Below are positions 1-4,710 of a DNA stretch of 5,052 nt, piece after piece. The DNA comes from an uncultured Oscillospiraceae bacterium (lineage in GTDB: Bacteria; Bacillota; Clostridia; Oscillospirales; Oscillospiraceae), in NCBI GenBank assembly GCA_944385305.1, contig CALWWS010000070.1, positions 1 to 5,052 of the forward strand, in the 5' to 3' direction. The position numbers were made by a program, and so were the translations under genes. The notes beneath the pieces were generated by a model. It saw only the letters and a list, made by a program, of their open reading frames with translations, did not search any database and was not told the DNA's origin. Every line of letters begins with the position of its first letter. Positions within the stretch are counted from its first letter, which is position 1.

Positions 1-463
1 CCACGCAGTTGATGGACCCCTTGTCCCAGCCCAGGCGGAACTTCACCGTCACCGGCAGGCCCCCCGCCCCCCGGATCACCGCCCGGGCCACCGCCTCGGC
101 CAGCTCCGGGTTCTTCATCAGCCCCGAGCCGTCCCCCGAGTTTGCCACCTTGGGCACCGGGCAGCCCATGTTGATATCAATAATGTCCGCCCCCGACGCC
201 TCCGCCGCGATGGCCGCCGCCCGCTCCATGCAGGCCGGGTCGCTGCCGAAGAGCTGCACCGCCGCCGGGTGCTCCCCCTCCCCCAGCTGCATCAGGGGGA
301 GGGACTTCCTGTCCTGGTAGCACAGGGCCTTGGCGCTCACCATCTCGGTGACGGTGTATCCCGCCCCAAGCTGGCGGCACACAGTGCGAAAGCCCAGATC
401 GGTCACCCCCGCCATGGGGGCCAGGGCCAGGCGGGAGGAAATTTCCACGTTGCCTATCTTCAC
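1..463 (-). CDS. dusB: tRNA-dihydrouridine synthase, DusB/NifR3 family (partial, N-terminal part)
   Basis: The enzyme is an FMN-dependent cytosolic reductase that reduces specific uridines of tRNA to dihydrouridine. The visible 154 codons are the N-terminal half of the TIM barrel. They start MKIGNVEISSRLALAPMAGV, where the APMAGVTD segment (residues 15-22) is the hallmark FMN-binding loop. The catalytic-cysteine motif INMGCP is at residues 97-102 (Cys101), followed by a glycine-rich NSGDGSGLM stretch (109-116) and VTVKFRLGWD (138-147), whose Lys141 is the conserved tRNA/flavin-site lysine region of the family. The start is GTG at 463-461: an in-frame TGA lies four codons upstream and AAGGAGA (483-477) sits 13 nt before it. 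The usual family length is about 320-350 aa, so roughly half is missing beyond the left edge, with no sign of damage. It is divergent from spoIIE. DusB is preferred over other Dus subfamilies because of the N-terminal MKIGN pattern; the subfamily call is less certain than the Dus call. Confidence 0.95.
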   Translation of the reverse strand, partial: MKIGNVEISSRLALAPMAGVTDLGFRTVCRQLGAGYTVTEMVSAKALCYQDRKSLPLMQLGEGEHPAAVQLFGSDPACMERAAAIAAEASGADIIDINMGCPVPKVANSGDGSGLMKNPELAEAVARAVIRGAGGLPVTVKFRLGWDKGSINCV

Positions 464-504
464 AGCCGAATTTCAGTCTCCTTATCGGGATATACAGCGG
501 CTTT

Positions 505-533
505 ATCATACCATATTCCCCTGCCTTCGGCAA
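505..533 (-). promoter_or_regulatory. sigma-A-type promoter of dusB
   Basis: On the minus strand a -35 element TTGCCG (533-528) and a -10 element TATGAT (510-505) are separated by exactly 17 bp. The -10 matches the sigma-A consensus at 5 of 6 positions and the -35 at 4 of 6. Transcription would start near 498, giving a leader of about 35 nt that contains the AAGGAGA ribosome binding site. The -35 overlaps a Spo0A-box-like heptamer (526-532). Confidence 0.6.
526..532. promoter_or_regulatory. candidate Spo0A box between dusB and spoIIE
   Basis: TTCGGCA matches the reverse complement (TTCGNCA) of the Spo0A-box consensus TGNCGAA. It lies about 59 bp upstream of the candidate spoIIE -10 and directly over the dusB -35 element. 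In Bacillus, spoIIE is a direct Spo0A~P target transcribed by sigma-A. A heptamer with six fixed positions is expected by chance roughly once in ten regions of this size, so it is only suggestive. It also lies inside the short inverted repeat GCCTT-CGGC-AAGGC (523-536). Confidence 0.3.
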
Positions 534-590
534 GGCGGGATTGAGAGGGAACGCCGCCCCGTTCCGACTGGATTTTTCCAATATATGGAT

Positions 591-596
591 TATACT
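591..596 (+). promoter_or_regulatory. candidate -10 element of spoIIE
   Basis: TATACT matches the sigma-A -10 consensus at 5 of 6 positions in the AT-rich patch 571-600. It would start transcription near 603, leaving a leader of about 46 nt before the ATG at 649. No convincing -35 is seen at 16-18 bp spacing (CTGGAT at 568-573 is poor). That would fit an activator-dependent promoter such as the Spo0A-controlled spoIIE promoters of Bacillus, which depart from the standard -35 arrangement. The assignment rests on one hexamer and position only. Confidence 0.35.
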
Positions 597-648
597 GTCT
601 CTGATACTCACCGGGCGGACAGGCCCCGGGGCAAAGGAGACGAGGAGC

Positions 649-2994
649 ATGGCGACGAGGGACAAGCTGAGGATGCGGGCCGCCCGGGCCCGGGAGGAGA
701 TGGAGCAGACCGGCAGGCTGGTGCTGCGGGCCCCGGCGGTGGTGCGGGGGGCGGAGTGCGCCATCCGCTTTCTCATGGGGGCGCTGCTGGCGGGGGCGGA
801 GATCTTCGGGGGGTACGCCCCCTTCGGGGTGGGGATGGTGGCCGCCTCCGGGTCGGGGGTGGACGGGTTCTGCGCCCTGCTGGGGGCCTGCCTGGGCTAT
901 CTGTCCTTCCAGGGCTTTGCCCAGGGGCTGCGGTATGTGGCCGCCTGCGTCCGGGTGTTCTCGGTGGCCTTTGCCTTGTACGACATCGGGCCCTACCGCC
1001 GGGGGTGGTTTATGCCCCTGGCCGCGGCCGCCGTGGACGGGGTGACCGGGTTTGTCTACCTCTCCGACCGGGGGTGGGCCCCGGAGAGCCTGATCTTCTT
1101 CGGCACGGAGCTGCTGCTGTGCGCCGCGTCGGCCTACTTCTACCGGGTGGCCTTCTCCCCCTGGAAGCAGAAGGGGGAGCAGGCCTCCCTCTCCCTGCCC
1201 CAGGCGGCCAGCCTGCTGGTGCTGGCGGGCACCCTGCTCATTACCCTGTCCCAGATCACCCTGCTGGGGGATCTCTCCGTGGGCCGCTTTGCCGCGGCGG
1301 TGGGGGTGATGGCCGCCGCCTCCACCGCCGGGATGGGGCCGGGGGCCGCCCTGGGGGTGGCCGCCGGAGTGGGGATGGATCTGGCCGCCGGGGGGACCCC
1401 CTTCTACTCCATGGCCTACGCCCTGGCGGGGGTGATGGCCGGGGTGTTCCGCCGCCAGGGCAGACTGGCCTGCGCCCTGGCCTATGTGCTCTCCAACGCC
1501 CTGTGCGTGCTGTGGACCTGGGAGCAGGGGGGGCACATCTCCCTGCTCTACGAGGTGTTCGCCGCCTCGGTGGTCTTTCTCCTGCTGCCCCGGCGGGCCC
1601 TGTGCCAGGTGGGGGCCCTGGTGGGGGAGCAGGGGGAGCAGACCACCCGGAACCGGGCCCGGATCTATGTAAAGACACGGCTGGAGCGCACCGCCGCCGC
1701 CTTCCGGGAGCTGTACCAGTCCATGCGGGGGGCCTTCGCCCATCCGGAGAACGACGCCGACGCCGCCTGCGTCTTTGACCGGACGGCCGACCGGGTGTGC
1801 CGCCGCTGCCCCCTCCAGTCGGCCTGCTGGCAGCGGGACTATGTGTCCACCTTCAACGCTCTCAACGACGCCCTGCCCGCCATGCTGGAGCGGGGCCGGG
1901 GGGAGGGGGAGGACTTCCCCCCCTACTTCTCCAACCGGTGCATCAAGTTCCCCGCCTTCCTGGCGGCGGCCAACGAGGAGCTGGCCGGGCTGCTCTACCG
2001 CCGGCAGTACCACAGCCGGGTGCGGGAGAGCCGGGCGGCGGTGTGCCGCCAGTATGAGGAGCTGGCCGGGGTGCTGGGGGCGGCGGCGGCCGAGCTGGGG
2101 GAGGAGCTCACCCCCGACCCCCTGCGGGAGAAGCGGCTGCGCCGCCACCTCACCGCCCTGGGGCTGGCCTGCCGGGCGTCCGCCTTCTACGACCAGACGG
2201 GCCGCCTGCGCCTGGAGCTGGAGGGCAGCGGCCTGAGCCAGCTGCGGGAGAAGGGAGAGGTGGAGCGCCTGTCCGCCCTGCTGGGGGTGCCCCTGCGCGT
2301 GGCGGAGGAGGAGGAGCCGGGCCGGCTGGTGCTGGTGCAGCGGGAGCCCCTGAAGGCGGTGGCCGGTGTGGCCGCCCGGCGCAAGGAGGGGGAGCCGGTG
2401 TCGGGGGACACGGGTGCCTGGTTCAAGGACGAGAGCGGCGGGCTGTTCGTGCTGCTGTGCGACGGCATGGGGGCGGGGGAGGACGCCCGGGGGGAGAGCA
2501 CTTTGGCGGTGCGCCTGCTGGAGCAGCTGCTCCGGGCGGGTGTGGTCCCCGAGTCCGCCCTGCGCACCCTGAGCGGCGCGCTGGCCCTGCGCAACGAGGA
2601 GAGCCGGGGGGGCTTCACCACGGTGGATCTGCTGCGGGTGGACCTCTTTACCGGACAAGCCCAGGTGTGGAAGTACGGCGCGGCCCCCACCTACATCAAG
2701 AAGGGGGCGGCGGTGAGCCGCCTCACCGGGGCGGCCCTCCCCGCCGGGCTGGTGTGGGGAGAGGGCAGCGCCCCCGACACCGCCCAGGTGCAGCTGGAGG
2801 CGGGAGACTGGGTGGTGCTGGTGAGCGACGGGGTGGCCGGCGGGGAGAGCGACGTGTGGCTGCGGGAGCAGATCGCCGCCTTTGCCGGGGAGAGCCCCAA
2901 GGAGCTCACCCAGGCCCTGCTGGACGAGAGCGCCAGGCGGGTGTCCGCCGCCGACGACCGCACCGCCCTGGCCCTGCGCCTTATCAAGCAATAA
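649..2994 (+). CDS. spoIIE: Stage II sporulation protein E (SpoIIE), membrane-bound PP2C serine phosphatase
   Basis: SpoIIE dephosphorylates the anti-anti-sigma factor SpoIIAA-P at the polar septum, releasing sigma-F in the forespore; in Bacillus it also associates with the division machinery. The 781-residue protein (827 in B. subtilis) has the expected three parts. Residues about 40-315 form roughly ten hydrophobic segments. A soluble central region (about 320-565) includes a cysteine cluster C374, C384-x2-C387-x5-C393-W394. The C-terminal PP2C domain (about 568-781) carries SGDT (D587), LCDGMGAGED (D605-G606), TTVD (D660), LVSDGV (D727-G728) and ADDRTALAL (D769/D770), the aspartates expected to bind the two metal ions and do catalysis. 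The ATG at 649 is chosen because AAAGGAG (633-639) lies 9 nt upstream. An in-frame TTG at 541 would add 36 residues but has no Shine-Dalgarno and lies upstream of the candidate promoter. The stop is TAA at 2992-2994. The gene looks intact, is very GC-rich, appears monocistronic, and converges on the SpoIIQ-like gene. Confidence 0.97.
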   Translation: MATRDKLRMRAARAREEMEQTGRLVLRAPAVVRGAECAIRFLMGALLAGAEIFGGYAPFGVGMVAASGSGVDGFCALLGACLGYLSFQGFAQGLRYVAACVRVFSVAFALYDIGPYRRGWFMPLAAAAVDGVTGFVYLSDRGWAPESLIFFGTELLLCAASAYFYRVAFSPWKQKGEQASLSLPQAASLLVLAGTLLITLSQITLLGDLSVGRFAAAVGVMAAASTAGMGPGAALGVAAGVGMDLAAGGTPFYSMAYALAGVMAGVFRRQGRLACALAYVLSNALCVLWTWEQGGHISLLYEVFAASVVFLLLPRRALCQVGALVGEQGEQTTRNRARIYVKTRLERTAAAFRELYQSMRGAFAHPENDADAACVFDRTADRVCRRCPLQSACWQRDYVSTFNALNDALPAMLERGRGEGEDFPPYFSNRCIKFPAFLAAANEELAGLLYRRQYHSRVRESRAAVCRQYEELAGVLGAAAAELGEELTPDPLREKRLRRHLTALGLACRASAFYDQTGRLRLELEGSGLSQLREKGEVERLSALLGVPLRVAEEEEPGRLVLVQREPLKAVAGVAARRKEGEPVSGDTGAWFKDESGGLFVLLCDGMGAGEDARGESTLAVRLLEQLLRAGVVPESALRTLSGALALRNEESRGGFTTVDLLRVDLFTGQAQVWKYGAAPTYIKKGAAVSRLTGAALPAGLVWGEGSAPDTAQVQLEAGDWVVLVSDGVAGGESDVWLREQIAAFAGESPKELTQALLDESARRVSAADDRTALALRLIKQ

Positions 2995-2998
2995 AATG

Positions 2999-3034
2999 GG
3001 GCGGCCCTGTGTCACTGACACAGGGCCGCCCTTT
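2999..3034 (+). terminator. hairpin terminator downstream of spoIIE
   Basis: A perfect 16-bp inverted repeat with a single central base has its left arm at 2999-3014 (GGGCGGCCCTGTGTCA) and its right arm at 3016-3031. It begins 4 bp after the spoIIE stop codon. In RNA this folds as a very stable GC-rich stem with a small loop, followed by only a short U run (3032-3034). On the minus strand the same hairpin is followed by ATTTTATT, a better tail, so it may also stop read-through from the opposing M23 gene. Confidence 0.85.
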
Positions 3035-3045
3035 CCGCCTTCTTG

Positions 3046-3072
3046 AAAAAAGGCTTGCCGCTTTTGCGAAGG
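3046..3072 (-). terminator. probable intrinsic terminator of the M23 gene
   Basis: Immediately after the M23 stop codon the minus strand reads an imperfect hairpin (3072-3052; CGC-AAAA-GCG core, then TT/AA pairs with a two-base bulge). It is followed by an uninterrupted run of six U (3051-3046). The stem is imperfect, but the position and the U tract fit an intrinsic terminator, backed up by the stronger hairpin at 2999-3031. Confidence 0.5.
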
Positions 3073-3074
3073 CG

Positions 3075-3806
3075 TCAGCCGGGCAGATAGTCCGACGGGT
3101 TCACGGGGGAGCCGTTCTCCGCCATCTCCAGGTGCAGGTGGGCGCTCTGGGTGCTCTCGGCGATGGCGGTGTCCCCCACCGCGCCGATAACGTCCCCGGT
3201 GCGCACCGTGTCCCCCACCTCCACCGTGGGCACGGCGGCCAGGTTGGAGTAGGTGCTGGTCAGCCCGTCCCCGTGGTCCAGGATGACGGTGGTGCCCATC
3301 AGGTCGTCGTCAAACACGTCGATCACCGTGCCTGCGGACACCGCCATCACCTGCTGCCCCAGGGGGGCGGCAATGTCCATCCCGCCGTGGGTGCGCCAGT
3401 CCCCCATGGTCTGGTCATAGGTGAGGGTCTGGCTGCTGAAGGCGGCGATCACCTCCCCCTGCACCGGCCAGACAAAGGCCGCCGGGGCGGACGCCTGCTG
3501 GGAGGGAGAGGGGGACGGGGCGGCAGAGACCGAGGGAGAGGGAGAGAGTGTGGCCGCGGGAGTGGGAGAGGTGGTGGGGATCGTGCTCTCCGGGGCCGTC
3601 CAGGTCAGGCCGGGAGCGCTGCTCTGGGAGGGGGTGGGAGTGACGGTGACCCGGGCGGTGGCCGCCACAGGGGTGCCCGTCAGATCGGTGGACGCGTACA
3701 GGTAATAGCCCGAAATTCCTATTGCGGCGAGGCAGAGGAAAAGGACTATGTAAAAGCCCTTTCCCGCCAGAAAATCGCCCAGGCGTTGCGCGATTGGTTT
3801 TTTCAT
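3075..3806 (-). CDS. single-pass membrane M23 (LytM-type) peptidase, SpoIIQ-like
   Basis: The 243-aa protein has a short basic N-terminus, one membrane segment (about residues 17-38, FYIVLFLCLAAIGISGYYLY), a Pro/Ser/Thr-rich low-complexity linker (about 43-109) and a C-terminal M23 domain (about 111-243) on the outer face. The three LytM zinc ligands are present: H140 and D144 in THGGMD, and H225 in SAHLHLE; H223 is the first His of the HxH pair. At the position where LytM enzymes usually have a second catalytic histidine (Tyr-x-His-Leu), this protein reads TYSNL with N188. SpoIIQ proteins are forespore membrane proteins that pair with SpoIIIAH across the septum; the Bacillus member is degenerate while some clostridial members keep the zinc site. 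Size, topology and the neighbouring convergent spoIIE suggest SpoIIQ, but another M23 cell-wall hydrolase is possible. The ATG at 3806 follows GGAGG (3822-3818) by 11 nt. A GTG four codons earlier overlaps that ribosome binding site and is unlikely. The stop is TGA at 3077-3075. Confidence 0.9.
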   Translation of the reverse strand: MKKPIAQRLGDFLAGKGFYIVLFLCLAAIGISGYYLYASTDLTGTPVAATARVTVTPTPSQSSAPGLTWTAPESTIPTTSPTPAATLSPSPSVSAAPSPSPSQQASAPAAFVWPVQGEVIAAFSSQTLTYDQTMGDWRTHGGMDIAAPLGQQVMAVSAGTVIDVFDDDLMGTTVILDHGDGLTSTYSNLAAVPTVEVGDTVRTGDVIGAVGDTAIAESTQSAHLHLEMAENGSPVNPSDYLPG

Positions 3807-3827
3807 GTGTCTTAGCACCTCCGAGGC

Positions 3828-3858
3828 TATTGTGGACAGGATGAGAGGGGGTTATACA
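3828..3858 (-). promoter_or_regulatory. candidate sigma-F-like promoter of the M23 gene
   Basis: On the minus strand TGTATA (3858-3853) resembles the sigma-F -35 (wGyATA). Fifteen bp after it comes GTCCACAATA (3837-3828), resembling the sigma-F -10 GGnnAnAnTw with one mismatch at the second G. The predicted start (about 3821-3823) falls just at the GGAGG ribosome binding site, giving a very short leader, which is a weakness. A competing sigma-A reading is TTCAAT (3881-3876) with TATAAC (3858-3853 region, shifted) at about 17 bp. Either way, a promoter in this AT-rich patch is likely; which sigma factor uses it is not settled by the sequence. Confidence 0.4.
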
Positions 3859-3902
3859 CAAAAATAGAAAAATATTGAAGCTGCCGCCGGAGCGGGGCCA
3901 AA

Positions 3903-3930
3903 TTTAAGAAAATCTTAATTCCCTCTTTAT
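3903..3930 (+). promoter_or_regulatory. three 11-bp-spaced direct repeats, OmpR/PhoB-family regulator-like boxes
   Basis: TTTAAG (3903-3908), CTTAAT (3914-3919) and CTTTAT (3925-3930) recur with a start-to-start distance of exactly 11 bp and share the core yTTwA. Direct repeats of hexamers separated by 5 bp, one helical turn apart, are the typical binding pattern of OmpR/PhoB-family response regulators. The last box ends 22 bp before a good extended -10 (3950-3958), so the array covers the -35 position, as in activator-dependent promoters. No response-regulator gene is inside the window. Confidence 0.45.
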
Positions 3931-3936
3931 GGGACT

Positions 3937-3967
3937 GCGCCCCCTCCTGTGCTAAGATAGGGGGCGC
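3937..3967. repeat. 9-bp perfect inverted repeat flanking the distal -10 (operator candidate)
   Basis: GCGCCCCCT (3937-3945) and its exact reverse complement AGGGGGCGC (3959-3967) are separated by 13 bp that contain the extended -10. Because the predicted transcription start is within or just after the right arm, the repeat would not form an RNA hairpin in the transcript from that promoter. It is better explained as a DNA site for a dimeric repressor such as the adjacent TetR-family protein. The G/C-run composition lowers its significance somewhat. Confidence 0.45.
3950..3958 (+). promoter_or_regulatory. extended -10 element, distal promoter of the tetR operon
   Basis: TGCTAAGAT reads as an extended -10 (TGn followed by TAAGAT, 4 of 6 to TATAAT). 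No sigma-A-like -35 exists 16-18 bp upstream (that window reads around TGGGAC), but the direct repeats at 3903-3930 occupy this place. Transcription would start near 3965 and give a leader of about 107 nt to the tetR start. The element lies in the spacer of the inverted repeat 3937-3967. Confidence 0.4.
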
Positions 3968-4011
3968 CGGGTGGGGAATGTAAACAAAATGAGAATTTTC
4001 CAGCGGCGCGA

Positions 4012-4041
4012 TTGACAAGAGGGGGGCGGAGGATTTAAGAT
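4012..4041 (+). promoter_or_regulatory. proximal sigma-A-type promoter of tetR
   Basis: A perfect -35 TTGACA (4012-4017) is followed after 18 bp by TAAGAT (4036-4041), 4 of 6 to the -10 consensus. Transcription would begin near 4048, about 24 nt before the second ATG of tetR. The start region carries two nested inverted repeats, GACA-GAT-TGTC (4046-4056) and ATACAC/GTGTAT (4040-4045 and 4065-4070), which could serve as an autoregulatory operator. Confidence 0.55.
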
Positions 4042-4071
4042 ACACGACAGATTGTCATATGGGGGTGTATG

Positions 4072-4692
4072 ATGCCCAGCACGACCTTTTTCAACCTTCC
4101 CGCGGCCAAGCGGGAAAAGCTGCTGCGCGCGGCCCGGGCGGAGTTCGGGCGCACGGCCTACGCCGACGTGCCGGTCAGCCGGATTATCCAGGCCGCCGGG
4201 ATCCCCCGGGGCAGCTTCTACATGTACTTTGCCGACAAGCAGGATCTGTTCGCCTATCTGCTGGAGGACTTCGGCCGGCAGCTGGAGGAGCGGATAAGCC
4301 GGCTGCTGGATGGGCGGCGGGGGGATCTGTTCGCCGCCTTTCTCGACCTGTACGACGAGATGGCCCGGGAGCGGGAGCGGGGCGAGGTGCAGGAGCTGAT
4401 GGACATCTTCCGGTGTAACCGGCAGCTCTCCCCCGGCGTGTTTGTGCGCCAGGAGGGGAAGGATTCCCGCATGGAGCGGCTGGCGGGGCGGATTGACCAG
4501 TCTTTGCTGGATCTGCGCCGGGCGGAGGATCTGGAAAATCTGTTCCATCTGCTCGTCACCGTCACCGCCGGGGCCCTTATGGCCGCCGGGTGCAGCGGGG
4601 ATCCCGCCGGGGCCCGCCGGCGGCTGGTGCAGATGTTTCACATTCTCGAGCGGGGGGCGGCCAGCCGGGCCGCGGCTCCCGCATCAGGCTAA
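4072..4692 (+). CDS. TetR/AcrR-family transcriptional regulator
   Basis: The 206-aa protein has the normal length and architecture of TetR-family repressors: an N-terminal three-helix DNA-binding domain (about residues 12-60) and an all-helical ligand/dimerisation domain. The start (MPSTTFFNLPAAKREKLL) and the segment VPVSRIIQAAGIPRGSFYMYF (34-53), followed by ADKQDLFAYLL, form the classical helix-turn-helix with the recognition helix at about 44-53. The ligand is unknown. It is 18 bp upstream of, and probably co-transcribed with, a membrane-fusion protein gene, so control of an efflux system and of itself is the likely role. Two adjacent in-frame ATGs exist (4069 and 4072). GGGGG at 4061-4065 is the only Shine-Dalgarno-like stretch; it is weak and better placed for 4072 (6 nt) than for 4069 (3 nt), so 4072 is preferred with little confidence. 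The C-terminal tail is Ala-rich and probably disordered. Confidence 0.94.
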   Translation: MPSTTFFNLPAAKREKLLRAARAEFGRTAYADVPVSRIIQAAGIPRGSFYMYFADKQDLFAYLLEDFGRQLEERISRLLDGRRGDLFAAFLDLYDEMARERERGEVQELMDIFRCNRQLSPGVFVRQEGKDSRMERLAGRIDQSLLDLRRAEDLENLFHLLVTVTAGALMAAGCSGDPAGARRRLVQMFHILERGAASRAAAPASG

Positions 4693-4710
4693 AAAAGGAG
4701 TAGACTTGCC

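Noticed and set aside
578..588. CCA-ATATA-TGG and TGGA-TTTT-TCCA mini-palindromes upstream of spoIIE.
   Set aside because: Arms of three or four bases in an AT-rich patch are expected by chance.
541..648. N-terminal extension of SpoIIE from TTG at 541.
   Set aside because: No ribosome binding site; it contains the candidate promoter; and the ATG at 649 has AAAGGAG at good spacing.
460..3021. Long open frame on the minus strand covering the whole of spoIIE (about 853 codons), and a 482-codon plus-strand frame from 330.
   Set aside because: Shadow frames produced by high G+C at third codon positions. Their translations are low-complexity Gly/Pro/Arg/His/Gln-rich, without domains, and they overlap a fully recognisable SpoIIE.
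3540..3540. Repetitive Ser/Pro codons around 3490-3640 considered as a tandem DNA repeat.
   Set aside because: No regular repeat unit; it is the low-complexity Pro/Ser/Thr linker of the M23 protein.
3904..3918. Palindrome TTAAGA-AAA-TCTTAA read as an independent operator.
   Set aside because: It is made of the first two boxes of the 11-bp direct-repeat array, and a third box in register favours the direct-repeat reading.
3989..4015. Tiny open frame (ATG to TGA, eight codons, MRIFQRRD) in the tetR leader with GGGGA 11 nt upstream.
   Set aside because: Too short to support as a leader peptide; no pausing motif or attenuator-like hairpin follows it before tetR.
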